From positions 1,798,001 to 1,862,000 of the forward strand of contig NC_042507.1 in NCBI RefSeq assembly GCF_003054445.1: 64,000 bases of DNA. Reading direction: 5' to 3'. The DNA comes from Pichia kudriavzevii (taxonomy: Eukaryota; Ascomycota; Pichiomycetes; Pichiales; Pichiaceae). The notes beneath the pieces are model-generated. The model was not told the DNA's origin. It ran no database searches and saw nothing but the letters and a program-made list of their open reading frames with translations. A program made the translations under genes and the position numbers. Positions 46,472 through 55,675 of this stretch are shown piece after piece; position 1 is the stretch's first letter; every line of letters starts with the position of its first letter.

Positions 46472-47002
46472 GGATGTGGAATGGTGAAGAGGAGAAGATA
46501 TTCAAAGACAACCACTGCAGAGAAGGGAACGTGCCAAAATGCAGACAAGTAGCAGAAACAACCAGCTTCTCAAAGACAATAAGCAACGACATAACTTGAC
46601 AAAGTGAAATAAAGGTACCTTACTTTTCGTTGCAGAGAGTCGAGACCGCCTCTTTGTGTTTGTTTTCGTTTTCCCGAGTGCTTCTTTTTTTTTTCGTGTT
46701 TCGTGTTTTCCTCCCTGAAGAGAAGGAAAACAGTCCTTACCCATCTATTCACCCCCCCCCCCCCCTCCACTTGATCGTGTGTATTCTCCAATAGCTGCAA
46801 TTTCTAGTTGAGCGGTGAGCTACGAGGTTGTGACCATGCTTGTTCATAGGACCTACTTGGTGAATTCGATTGGGTTCGAATTGGCGTTACTGTACAGATC
46901 GAGAATTTATACAAACATAGAGACACCCAGTACATCTAGAGATGGACATACCTGGATGGAGGGACATTACAGCTTTTTTAATCGTTGTAATGGGCTGGAA
47001 AA
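46472..47002. promoter_or_regulatory. OCH1 upstream region
   Basis: 531 bp between two minus-strand genes. It holds a poly-C run of 14 bases (46752-46765), a T-run (46687-46694) and otherwise mixed sequence. A GGTTCGAAT near 46873 resembles half of a tRNA B box but has no A box or cloverleaf. No gene is supported. Confidence 0.4.
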
Positions 47003-48277
47003 TCAACGCACAATGCCAGACACTCTCAGGGTCTCTCTCTTCCGTCTACGGAGGTTTCTCTCCTTCTCTGTCTCTCTCTTCTCAATCTCCCACTCGCTGA
47101 GTTTCTCCACACTTGGAACAAACTCTTCGCCGTATTTCCTCACGTCGTATCGCAATCCCTGTACGTAACCCTTGGAGGCATCGTCGGAGTTAACGAGGTT
47201 GAAAAATGGCAAAGAATCTATATTTTGCGAGACTTGTTGGGGGTTTTCAATCAGTTCTCTCTTGAACTTGTAGATCTCGTCATATACTGCAACCGCAATT
47301 GCTGTCTCAAATTCAGGTTTTAGCCCAATGTCTGCAACAATGGTTTTTGCAAACATTTCCGGCGTCACCGTATTATCAAGCAAGTCCCATTCAACTTTAT
47401 CCGTAAAAAAATCCTCCCCTATATTGCATGAGATATCTAGCACTGCATGAAATTCCTTTTCGTTACGTAAAAACTGATCAATTATGGAGTTGTTTGGATT
47501 TGATATCAAATCCTTATAGTTTTGGATCTGGTCCTTGATGTTAGACACAATGGCCTGTTCAGTGTTCCTATTCAAATCCAAATCTTGGGCCATCATAGAG
47601 GCAAATATTTCTGGGGTAATTAACTCATCATTTAAATTCCATAAGATTTGATCATTTATAACGGCACCAGGTGTAGTTATCTTCAACTTGATAGGGATGA
47701 TTATGGAATCCTGCAATGTAGAAACTTCTTCAGGTGAAAAACACAGGGGTGGCAATTCCCTTGGTGCCTCTTTATTACCCTGGATGCTTGATAGGTTGAT
47801 TTTTGTATTATTAGAGTTGGTTGAATTGAGAATCAAGTTCCTGTAGATATCATACGCAGCATTTGGATCCTCATAAGTTGCATCTTTGCTTTCATCGTCA
47901 TCAACATAGTCTTCATCGTCCTCGTTGTCGTCATTTTCATAATCATGATTGGCTTTGGCATTACGGGTGTGAGTCTTGGAATTGTCGTCGTATTGCACCT
48001 CAAAGTCAAATTCTGCATCGTTGGAGGCATTGTTGGTATAGTTCCCAATATCGACATCGTTGAAATGGGCCGTACCATCTACAAGATTGGACGGATTGGC
48101 AACATTGTCCTCGAAATCAAAATCGTCGTTCAGGTCCTCGGCATAGTTGAGCTTAGAAGAGGCCTGTCTCTTGGCAGCCCTCGTAGTGGCTAGATTGGAA
48201 AAGAGAGCGTTGCTGGATTGAGCTAGCCTGTGTGCAAACGAAGTGCTGAGTGCTTGAGGGAAGAGTGGTGTCGACAT
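47003..48277 (-). CDS. SFH1: RSC chromatin-remodelling subunit Sfh1 (SNF5 family)
   Basis: The 424-residue protein has an N-terminal region (KLNYAEDLNDDFDFED), a very acidic Asp/Glu/Asn stretch (about 60-145), then two SNF5 repeats. The first is around IIIPIKLKI...ILWNLNDELITPEIFA (about 195-255), the second around VEWDLLDNTVTPEMFAKTI (about 300-345). The tail EIEKRETEKERNLRRRKRETLR matches S. cerevisiae Sfh1, and total length is almost equal (426). Sfh1 is an essential core subunit of RSC, which slides and ejects nucleosomes. It is divergent from EFB1 with a 350-bp gap. Confidence 0.93.
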   Translation of the reverse strand: MSTPLFPQALSTSFAHRLAQSSNALFSNLATTRAAKRQASSKLNYAEDLNDDFDFEDNVANPSNLVDGTAHFNDVDIGNYTNNASNDAEFDFEVQYDDNSKTHTRNAKANHDYENDDNEDDEDYVDDDESKDATYEDPNAAYDIYRNLILNSTNSNNTKINLSSIQGNKEAPRELPPLCFSPEEVSTLQDSIIIPIKLKITTPGAVINDQILWNLNDELITPEIFASMMAQDLDLNRNTEQAIVSNIKDQIQNYKDLISNPNNSIIDQFLRNEKEFHAVLDISCNIGEDFFTDKVEWDLLDNTVTPEMFAKTIVADIGLKPEFETAIAVAVYDEIYKFKRELIENPQQVSQNIDSLPFFNLVNSDDASKGYVQGLRYDVRKYGEEFVPSVEKLSEWEIEKRETEKERNLRRRKRETLRVSGIVR

Positions 48278-48627
48278 GGTGGTTTCCCTAATAGAGTTCG
48301 TCTAAAAGTATATTTATTGGTATGCCTACAATAGACAAACAGTAACCTCACAGAATATCGTCTAGTGTTTTCCCCCGTTGGAGTCTCTGTAGGTATATAG
48401 AGGCTATAAACTGTCTCAATATACAAACAAGCTCTAACCCTACCAAGGAATAACGGCAAATTCATGTAACCCTCCCTCGACGCTCTTGAAAACCCTCGCA
48501 AATTTTTTTTCTAGGGGGAATCCTTGTGTTTGTTTCTTCCACCTGTCGACAAAACTTTTCTCGCACTTAAAGAGCCTTCTATCCCCAAGATGAGTACTTG
48601 ATTTCTTTCCAGCAAAGCAAGCTCAAA
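48278..48627. promoter_or_regulatory. divergent promoter SFH1 / EFB1
   Basis: 350 bp. CTAACCC motifs near 48434 and T-runs near 48503 lie upstream of EFB1, a gene expected to be highly transcribed. I cannot name a factor with confidence. No gene is seen. Confidence 0.4.
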
Positions 48628-49608
48628 ATGTCCTACAACTTAGACACCGTTGCAAAGCTCGATGCTCAATTAAAGAACAACTCCTATATTGAAGGGTAAG
48701 TGATAGATCAAGCTTCTTAGCCTATATTTTCTCCAGTCTTGTCTATTCCAAAAGAATTGAATTATGGTTATAAAATCTTTATTGACCAAGTAGTTGGCGC
48801 TGATGATGGAATTCTTTGGTCCATGTTTATGAGGCGGACTCAAGACCCGCTGTATGAGTATCAAAAAAGACGGTTGTTAGACGCAACCATTTCTCTGAGC
48901 CATATAGCTACTATTGAATTTAAATGGAAGATTGGCGCTTTTTTTTTCTCGTTTTAGAATGGGAGAAGAAGGGTGGGTATTTCAGTCCACTGTGAGTTAT
49001 GTTTGCACATTATAACAGATTACTAACATCTCTTGTCCAAAATTTTTTTTTAAAGTACTGCACCAACTCAAGCAGATGTTGCAGCCTACAAGGCTTTCCA
49101 AACTGCATACCCATCCTTTGCAAGATGGTTCAACCACATTGCTTCCTTCTCTGAAGATTTCGAATCTTTACCAGCAGCTTCTGGTTCCTCTGCTGCTGCT
49201 GAAGAAGAAGAAGACGATGATGAAGACGTTGACTTATTCGGTTCCGATGACGAAGAAGAAGATGCTGAAGCTGCAAAGCTAAAGGCTGAAAGAGTTGCTG
49301 CTTACAACGAAAGAAAGGCAGCAAAGGGTCCAAAGCCAGCAGCTAAGTCCATTGTCACCCTTGACGTTAAGCCATGGGATGACGAAACCGATTTAGAAGC
49401 TATGCTTGCACACGTCAAGTCTATTGAAATGGACGGTTTGACTTGGGGTGCTCACCAATTCATTCCAGTTGGTTTCGGTATCAAGAAGTTGCAAATCAAC
49501 TGTGTCGTTGAAGATGACAAGGTCTCCATGGACGACTTACAAGGTCAAATCGAAGACGGTGAAGACTGGGTCCAATCTTCCGATGTTGCAGCTATGCAAA
49601 AATTATAA
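48628..49608 (+). CDS. EFB1: translation elongation factor eEF1B-alpha, one intron
   Basis: Exon 1 is 48628-48695 and exon 2 is 49056-49608, giving a 206-residue protein, the same length as S. cerevisiae Efb1. The N-terminal helical domain ends in [18 protein letters not shown] across the junction. An acidic [19 protein letters not shown] linker precedes the catalytic C-terminal domain ([40 protein letters not shown], ending AAMQKL). It exchanges GDP for GTP on eEF1A. The intron splits the Gly codon of YIEG, the position known for the yeast gene, and carries a box C/D snoRNA. Exon 2 codon use is strongly biased, as in other abundant translation factors. Confidence 0.97.
48696..49055 (+). other. 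EFB1 intron (360 nt)
   Basis: The donor is GTAAGT (48696-48701), the branch site is an exact TACTAAC (49021-49027), and the acceptor is TAAAG (AG at 49054-49055) after a T-run. Joining the exons restores the conserved reading frame exactly. Confidence 0.97.
48789..48912 (+). ncRNA. snR18: box C/D snoRNA, snR18/U18 homologue, in EFB1 intron
   Basis: Box C TGATGA is at 48801-48806 and box D CTGA at 48895-48898. A D'-like ATGA at 48829-48832 follows the guide TTTGGTCCATGTTT (48815-48828). The guide is complementary to the conserved 25S rRNA segment AAACACGGACCAA except at one position. The base five nucleotides before D' faces the A that is methylated in S. cerevisiae (A649), the known snR18 target. 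The ends can pair: AGTAG (48789-48793) with CTACT (48908-48912), and GGC with GCC next to the boxes. In S. cerevisiae snR18 also resides in the EFB1 intron, so host and guide agree. rRNA coordinates are from memory. Confidence 0.8.
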
Positions 49609-50162
49609 GGAAGTTTCTACTTGGTTCTCTAAATTATTAACTTTAATGTATATCTTTGTGTAACGCTTTGTTGTCCAACTCTGATATAATGGAAATGGTA
49701 AAAACTTAAAAATGCAATAATCTCAAAAAATGCCACATTGCTCGCATACTCTAATTGGTTGGCCAATTAGGTTTGGGCTGCACGTGATGGACACATGCAC
49801 ATCTGCATGTCTAGAAATATAACTCAAAGATAATTCTAGTAAACCACCACACGGACATTTGATCAATGTTGGCATGGGGGGGAATCTCCTGGAGAGTGTA
49901 CAGTTCGCCATTCCAAGCAAAACAATGGTTTTGTCAACCCAACATCAATCCATTGTAACTATGGAGAAGAAGACACTGTTTTGAATGGCATCGCTATCGT
50001 GACAATTTTTTCACCAATAATGTGTGAAATCTCTCTTATCGGGAGATGCTTGTGAATAATTACGGCTGTTAATGTATACATCCTTGTCATTTCTTTTGTT
50101 ATTCTCCAACAGCACTCCCTTTGGATTTGAGCCTTTAGTTAGTTTTGGCAGTAGCAGAGACT
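49609..50162. promoter_or_regulatory. EFB1 terminator and zinc-cluster gene promoter
   Basis: About 550 bp between two + strand genes. CACGTG occurs at 49781-49786 (TGCACGTGAT). The rest is unremarkable AT-rich sequence. A 65-codon minus-strand frame here has no family resemblance and is not called. Confidence 0.4.
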
Positions 50163-52001
50163 ATGGGGAAGGCCGACAAGGCGAAAATCACACGTTCTAG
50201 AAACGGGTGTTTGACTTGCAAGAGGAGAAGACGGAAATGCGATGAGACAAAGCCGCATTGTTTGAATTGTATCAACTCCAACAGAATATGTGAAGGGTAC
50301 GCTATCAAATTTGTCTTTGACGTTGACTCGAAGCGTAAGCAGAGTTGTAAGGGGGGTCTATCAAGTACCGCCAAGATGGAGAACGTGGGCATCCCATTAC
50401 ACAAATCCGTCAGCGAACCCGTCAAATCCATCCCAGAATCGCTTTCTCCTTTACTGAACAGTTTTCCCATTGAACCAGCCAATGGGGATGAAAATGGGCT
50501 TGATTTCAAAGATGATGAACAATTTGAACATGCATTTCTCTCGGGACTAGACTACATTCTTGGGAACTGCGATAACGAGCTCTTGAACAACTTGGAGTTT
50601 GATGTGACCCCAACACCGCCAAAGGATGAGACCTTCTTTTATTCGGATAACTTGGAGAATGACAAATCCACCATGAGGCAGCTCGAGAAGAAGGAGGAAA
50701 ACTTCATATTGAAGCATTTCTTTGAGAAAGTCATCTTCTTGCTTGACGCACATCCTCAGAACCCGTGGCCGCAATTGATGATGAAATTCGGTAGTATGGA
50801 TCTAGCCAAATCCTGCTTTCTATCTCTATCGTCGATGCATCTATATGTCAATAATGGTGGTGATGAGTTTTATAAGAACGGACTACTACATATCAACAAC
50901 ACAATGGAGTACCTTATCAAGTATGTCAAGACGAGTGGTGGGAATCAAAGCGCAAAGATCCCAAATGAGAACGAAGATGGGCTCGATATCAAGAAGATAA
51001 TATCAAAGATTAAGTCTGAATCCAACAAGAAAAAGAAAAGTACTGATTTTGTAGTAATCCTGTTGCTATTGTATGTGCATCTCTTATTTGCCATTCTAGA
51101 AAGCGGCAGGTCTGCTTTGGCTAGGATGTTTCTTAAGTTGGCTGCCTCTATTGCAAGTGAACCAATGTTTAACGAAAAGCTACAACAAATTGAACAATCG
51201 CAAACATTTCTTTGTGTGATTTCCTGGTTCGATACTGTCTCCGCATTGGTATCGCCAGACTGCCGTATACCTTATTGCGATCCAAAATGGTTTGGTGAAA
51301 GTAAAGAAAACATATCAACGGATAAAATGAATGGATGTCCAGTTGGGATGTTCAGGGTACTATATGACTTGTCGTTGTACAGAAAAGAAATCATGTTGAT
51401 GTTTGACGAGCAACAGGTCTTTCTACAAGATATTAAACTGATGCATAAAAAATTGATGGATTTAAGAGACCGTCTTTTGCATTATAGAGACCATGTGTTA
51501 TTGGAACTACCACATAGTTCGCCCTTTACATTTATCGACCGATTAAAATGTGCACAACTGTGGTCCTTGGCTGGAAACTTGTTGACCATCCAGTTGGAAA
51601 TGCATTACTTTAAGAATTTACGATTTTGGATTGAGCAAAATAGGAGCATTATTCTAAAAAGTGATTCTCCTGATTCTATACCCTTAAATCAAATCTACAC
51701 TGACCGTGCAACAAAAATGGTTACAGAGTTTCTCTTTGTCTATAAAACCATATCACCGTCATCGCCAATAATCACACAGATGATTTGGCCCATTTTCTAT
51801 GTCGCTGTGAATTCCTGTACTAAGGAGAATCGACTGCAATCTTGGGCAGCGTTGGAAACTCTTTATGAAACTGTAAAAATGGGGACAATAAAGAGCCTCA
51901 TGGATATAGTAGAAACTGTTTGGACTAAAGGTTGCAGTATAGAATCCGTACTTGCCGGACCCGGATGGCTAGAGAATGGCATAGATATGCTACCATGTTG
52001 A
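50163..52001 (+). CDS. Zn2Cys6 transcription factor, target unknown
   Basis: From the ATG at 50163 the product is 612 residues (an upstream in-frame ATG at 50145 adds six). The zinc cluster lies at the N-terminus (CLTCKRRRRKCDETKPHC, then CINSNRIC, residues about 15-43), preceded by a basic KITRSRNG. The middle is acidic and low-complexity. The C-terminal 400 residues form a helical fungal-specific regulatory domain, probably of the Fungal_trans_2 type seen with this RSRNGCLTCK form of cluster. I do not recognise a specific orthologue. It is likely a nuclear DNA-binding regulator recognising CGG-type half-sites, by family. Confidence 0.85.
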   Translation: MGKADKAKITRSRNGCLTCKRRRRKCDETKPHCLNCINSNRICEGYAIKFVFDVDSKRKQSCKGGLSSTAKMENVGIPLHKSVSEPVKSIPESLSPLLNSFPIEPANGDENGLDFKDDEQFEHAFLSGLDYILGNCDNELLNNLEFDVTPTPPKDETFFYSDNLENDKSTMRQLEKKEENFILKHFFEKVIFLLDAHPQNPWPQLMMKFGSMDLAKSCFLSLSSMHLYVNNGGDEFYKNGLLHINNTMEYLIKYVKTSGGNQSAKIPNENEDGLDIKKIISKIKSESNKKKKSTDFVVILLLLYVHLLFAILESGRSALARMFLKLAASIASEPMFNEKLQQIEQSQTFLCVISWFDTVSALVSPDCRIPYCDPKWFGESKENISTDKMNGCPVGMFRVLYDLSLYRKEIMLMFDEQQVFLQDIKLMHKKLMDLRDRLLHYRDHVLLELPHSSPFTFIDRLKCAQLWSLAGNLLTIQLEMHYFKNLRFWIEQNRSIILKSDSPDSIPLNQIYTDRATKMVTEFLFVYKTISPSSPIITQMIWPIFYVAVNSCTKENRLQSWAALETLYETVKMGTIKSLMDIVETVWTKGCSIESVLAGPGWLENGIDMLPC

Positions 52002-52161
52002 AATACAAGAATTCTATTTCACAAATTTTCGTAATTTCGAGATTTTTTTTTTTTTCTTGTCAAAAACCTTCTAGATATATTTAAATTAATTATACCAGCT
52101 TTGTTTTTCTTTTTGTATTATGACTTAAATATTCTCCATTATAAAGGTACATTGACAAAAA

Positions 52162-54561
52162 ATGGCGACTAGTATCTTTGCAGGATGCAATAGGAATCTT
52201 GGGATTTTTGACTATAATTCCAACTTGAAAATAGCTGCTTATGGATCCCATAATACGATCTCTATTTCTTCTCCAATTATTGAAGATGGAAAATATAATG
52301 CAAAGACACAAATTATCAGAACCTTGACTAACCACAATGGTGAAATTACCAACGTGATGTGGCTGCATGACACAAACATTCTTTTAAGTGGTTGTCAAGA
52401 CGGTGATGTTAACGTTTGGAAATTTAATGGCATAGATGATGTTCAGTTACTCCAATCTATGAAGCCAACATCTGGCTCTATCTCTTGTATTGGTACTACT
52501 GGAAATGCGAAGGATCTGGAAGTTGTTATAGGTGATAGTAGAGGTAGGCTATTCTACTACAAACAAAATGAAGGTGGGGATTTCGAAGAAGTTACACAAT
52601 TCGAATTGCCGTACGGATTCTATGCCATGGCTCTGAGTGTGGTCAATGTTTCCACAAAAGAAAGAATCATAATTGCCGGTGGCTCGAAACCTGCCATTCA
52701 TGTTTTGAACGTTGACTTAGATACGAAAGAAATCAACTTAGAGACATCATTAACTGGCCACGACGACTGGGTTAGAAGCATTACGATTCGTGAGTTAGAA
52801 GTCACAATGAAAACGGTGGATGGTGTTACATATCCAAAACGTACAGTCATATTTGCAACAGGCTCGTTGGACCGAATTATCAGATTGTGGAAGCTAACAA
52901 TTGAAGATTCATCTAAACCGGTTTATATCGAGACAAACAAACTAAAATTGTTAACCTCCAAAGAATTCAAATTTGAGACCGATTCTAATAGGTACGTTAT
53001 CTTTCTTGATGCGATACTTATGGGACATGATGATTGGATTTCTACTGTGTCTTGGAAGCCTACATCAAGTGACTCTGAGCAAGATCTACTACTGTTATCA
53101 AGTAGTGCGGATAGTTCCATTATGATATGGAAGTCGGATCCAGTTTCTGGTGTTTGGTTCCCTGATATTAGACTTGGTGACATTGCAATCAAGGGGGCGT
53201 CCACGGCAACGGGATCTTCAGGTGGATTTTACACATCACAGTGGATTGTTGATGAATCCGGTAATGAAATTATATTAACAAACGGTAAAACCGGTTCATT
53301 CCGTTGCTGGACTAGGGCTGATGAAAAAGAACAATTTAAGTCCATCAATACATACACAGGTGCAATCAGACCAATCACTGATATTAATTGGTACCAAGGC
53401 GAATACGCTTTAGTCACATCTCTGGATCAATCAACCAGATTATATGCATTATACGAGGGGAAGTGGTTTGAATTTGGACGTCCCCAAATTCATGGGTTTG
53501 ACATGATTACAGTTAAACCAATCAGTGGAACCAGATTTGTGAGTGCAGGTGATGAAAAAGTTATCAGGGTTTTTGATATGCCAAAAAATATTGCACAAAT
53601 GTTGAATCGGGTTTGTGGGTTGAGGAGTTTGGATTCTAATTCTCTCAATGAATCGTTACCGGAAAGTGCAAGTTTGCCTGTTTTAGGATTAAGTAATAAG
53701 GCTGCCCTTGATAACTCGAGTAACAGTGACGAGCAAAATGGCGATGAGACCAATGGCTTGAACAAAGATATTAACAATGAAATCATGGATTCTGTTCAAG
53801 GACCATTGTTAGAAGATGTCTTGCAACGTCACACTTTATGGCCTGAAATTGAGAAACTTTATGGTCATGGGTTTGAAATCACTACCCTTGATGTGTCGAA
53901 CGATGGTAAAATCATCGCAAGTGCATGTCGTTCCAATGTTAGCAAGCACGCTGTTATTAGAAATTTCAACACCAACACCTGGTTAGAGACCGATAAACCT
54001 TTGTTTGCACACGATCTAACGATCACTAGGTTGAGGTTCAGTAACAAGAGTGAGAAAGAGTACCTCTTGTCCGTTTCTAGAGATAGAAAGTTCTCGCTAT
54101 GGGTAAGAGTTGGAGATGATTTTGAGCTTGTTGCAATCAAAGAAAAAGCACACAATAGAATCATCTGGGACTGTGCATGGACTAATTTTGACGACGTTGT
54201 TTCATTTGTCACCTGCTCAAGGGATAAAGAAGTTAAACTTTGGAGGAAAAGCGATGACAGTAACGAGGTCGAATGCAAAGGCAGCATTAAATTTGAATCA
54301 AGTGCAGTCACAGCTGTTGATTCTGCTAAACTTGACGATGAAGGTAATTTCAAGCTTGTTATTGGTTTAGACAACGGTGAGATTTACGTGTACAAAGTGA
54401 ATGTCTTGAATTACAGTTTCGACGAACTCCGTAAAGTTGATTCCAGAGACTTACCTGGCGATGGGATCAGCAGAATCAGCATCTCCCCCAAGGTTACTGA
54501 CAACACACACACTGTTGCCGTAGGATCCAAAGATAACAGTTTACGTTTTCTTGTCGTGTGA
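52162..54561 (+). CDS. ELP2: Elongator subunit Elp2 (WD40)
   Basis: The 799-residue protein forms two WD40 propellers. GHDDWVRSI, GSLDRIIRLWKL, LMGHDDWISTVSW, KGASTATGSSGGFYTSQW, SLDQSTRLYA, FGRPQIHGFDMI and WPEIEKLYGHGFEITTLD all match S. cerevisiae Elp2 (788) in order. Elongator adds the carboxymethyl group to U34 of certain tRNAs; Elp2 holds the Elp1-Elp3 assembly together. An acidic, Asn-rich insert (about 510-545) separates the propeller regions as in yeast. No oddities. Confidence 0.95.
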   Translation: MATSIFAGCNRNLGIFDYNSNLKIAAYGSHNTISISSPIIEDGKYNAKTQIIRTLTNHNGEITNVMWLHDTNILLSGCQDGDVNVWKFNGIDDVQLLQSMKPTSGSISCIGTTGNAKDLEVVIGDSRGRLFYYKQNEGGDFEEVTQFELPYGFYAMALSVVNVSTKERIIIAGGSKPAIHVLNVDLDTKEINLETSLTGHDDWVRSITIRELEVTMKTVDGVTYPKRTVIFATGSLDRIIRLWKLTIEDSSKPVYIETNKLKLLTSKEFKFETDSNRYVIFLDAILMGHDDWISTVSWKPTSSDSEQDLLLLSSSADSSIMIWKSDPVSGVWFPDIRLGDIAIKGASTATGSSGGFYTSQWIVDESGNEIILTNGKTGSFRCWTRADEKEQFKSINTYTGAIRPITDINWYQGEYALVTSLDQSTRLYALYEGKWFEFGRPQIHGFDMITVKPISGTRFVSAGDEKVIRVFDMPKNIAQMLNRVCGLRSLDSNSLNESLPESASLPVLGLSNKAALDNSSNSDEQNGDETNGLNKDINNEIMDSVQGPLLEDVLQRHTLWPEIEKLYGHGFEITTLDVSNDGKIIASACRSNVSKHAVIRNFNTNTWLETDKPLFAHDLTITRLRFSNKSEKEYLLSVSRDRKFSLWVRVGDDFELVAIKEKAHNRIIWDCAWTNFDDVVSFVTCSRDKEVKLWRKSDDSNEVECKGSIKFESSAVTAVDSAKLDDEGNFKLVIGLDNGEIYVYKVNVLNYSFDELRKVDSRDLPGDGISRISISPKVTDNTHTVAVGSKDNSLRFLVV

Positions 54562-54838
54562 TTTGACAATAATCGAGCTGTGAGGGGGAAAACGAAAACC
54601 TAAAAATTACACTCGTTGCAATTGTGTTACAATGTAAGTATAATAATAGTCTTTTTTTTTCTTCTATACAGAAAATGTATAAAACACTAAAAAAATCATT
54701 ATAAACATTTTTTTTTGTTTGATTTCTAGGACATGATTAAGAATATAAGACAAGAATGGAATTCGTTATATGTAAGATGGGATATTATTAAGAGTATTTT
54801 AATAAATATAAGGGTAAAAGAAGAAACTATCAGCTCAC

Positions 54839-55171
54839 TTATTTGGAAGCTTCCAACATGTAGGTGACCAAGTCGTTTCTGTCCTTTGCCTTCTTTAAAC
54901 CACCGAAAGCCATCTTGGTACCTGGGATGTACTTCTTTGGGTTTTCCAAGTAGTCAGACATGGTTTGTGGTGCCCACTCAACACCTGCTCTCTTGTTAGC
55001 ATCGGTGTAGGAGTAACCTTCAGCTTGACCAGAGTGTCTGGAGAAAATACCGTGAAGGTTTGGACCAACCTTGTGTGGACCACCTGCTTCGATGGTGTGA
55101 CATTGTGCACATCTAGTCTTGAAAAGAGTTGCACCCTTCTTTGCGGAACCTTGTTCAAATGGAGCTGGCAT
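54839..55171 (-). CDS. CYC1: cytochrome c
   Basis: The 110-residue protein has the haem motif CAQCH (21-25), preceded by [10 protein letters not shown], and [23 protein letters not shown], and [12 protein letters not shown] with the axial methionine. It carries electrons from complex III to IV in the intermembrane space. There is no cleavable presequence, as expected. The upstream region (shared with YME1) contains CCAAT on the coding strand about 220 bp before the ATG, a candidate HAP-complex site. Codon use is strongly biased. Confidence 0.98.
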   Translation of the reverse strand: MPAPFEQGSAKKGATLFKTRCAQCHTIEAGGPHKVGPNLHGIFSRHSGQAEGYSYTDANKRAGVEWAPQTMSDYLENPKKYIPGTKMAFGGLKKAKDRNDLVTYMLEASK

Positions 55172-55675
55172 TGTTAGAATATTCTATTTGATTGTTAGTC
55201 TATAGGAAAATCAAAGAAAATAGGAAGAAAGAGGAAATCAAAGAAAGAGACAAACAGGTATTCAGAAGAAAGAATTGGATAAACAGGTCTCCCAAGTGGT
55301 TCCTCTCCAAAGTGGGTCCGCTGACAACTATAAATCCCCCAAACACATACGAAAAAAAGCCCGCGCCGACAAAATTGCAATTTTCTCGCACACGATTGGC
55401 CGGAAGTAAACTCATCCGTAAGGGGAAATCCGTACTCGGTGCATCATTCTCCTCTGTTGTGGCGCGACTTAGACGGCAGTTGTGTTTGGGCTACAACTAA
55501 TAGCCTGCTGCGACACGACATGTTTTGCAGACGCGCCTCGTTCCAAGTGAGAGAAATAGTAGTTGGTCACCGCAAGTGACATAACTCAAACCAGCTGAGC
55601 ACATTTTCTGGTGGCGTTTCACTATTGAGAGATCATTAGTTTATACCTCTTGAAAGAGCTTTTCTACTGCAACCA
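55172..55675. promoter_or_regulatory. divergent promoter CYC1 / YME1
   Basis: 504 bp. ATTGG at about 55395-55399 on the + strand (CCAAT when read toward CYC1) is a candidate HAP2/3/4/5 site, apt for a respiratory gene. An A-rich, purine-rich tract (55205-55260) lies in the CYC1 leader. A 102-codon frame across this region is not supported as a gene. Confidence 0.5.

Noticed and set aside
46861-46890. GGTTCGAAT resembling a tRNA B box
   Set aside because: The motif breaks after AAT, there is no A box at the right distance and no cloverleaf can be drawn.
46815-47168. 117-codon + strand frame
   Set aside because: It overlaps the 3' end of SFH1 on the other strand, where homology is clear.
49723-49920. 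65-codon minus-strand frame with CPCGG and CEQC pairs, like a small zinc protein
   Set aside because: Spacing does not fit a known zinc fold and it lies in a normal intergenic region between two + strand genes.
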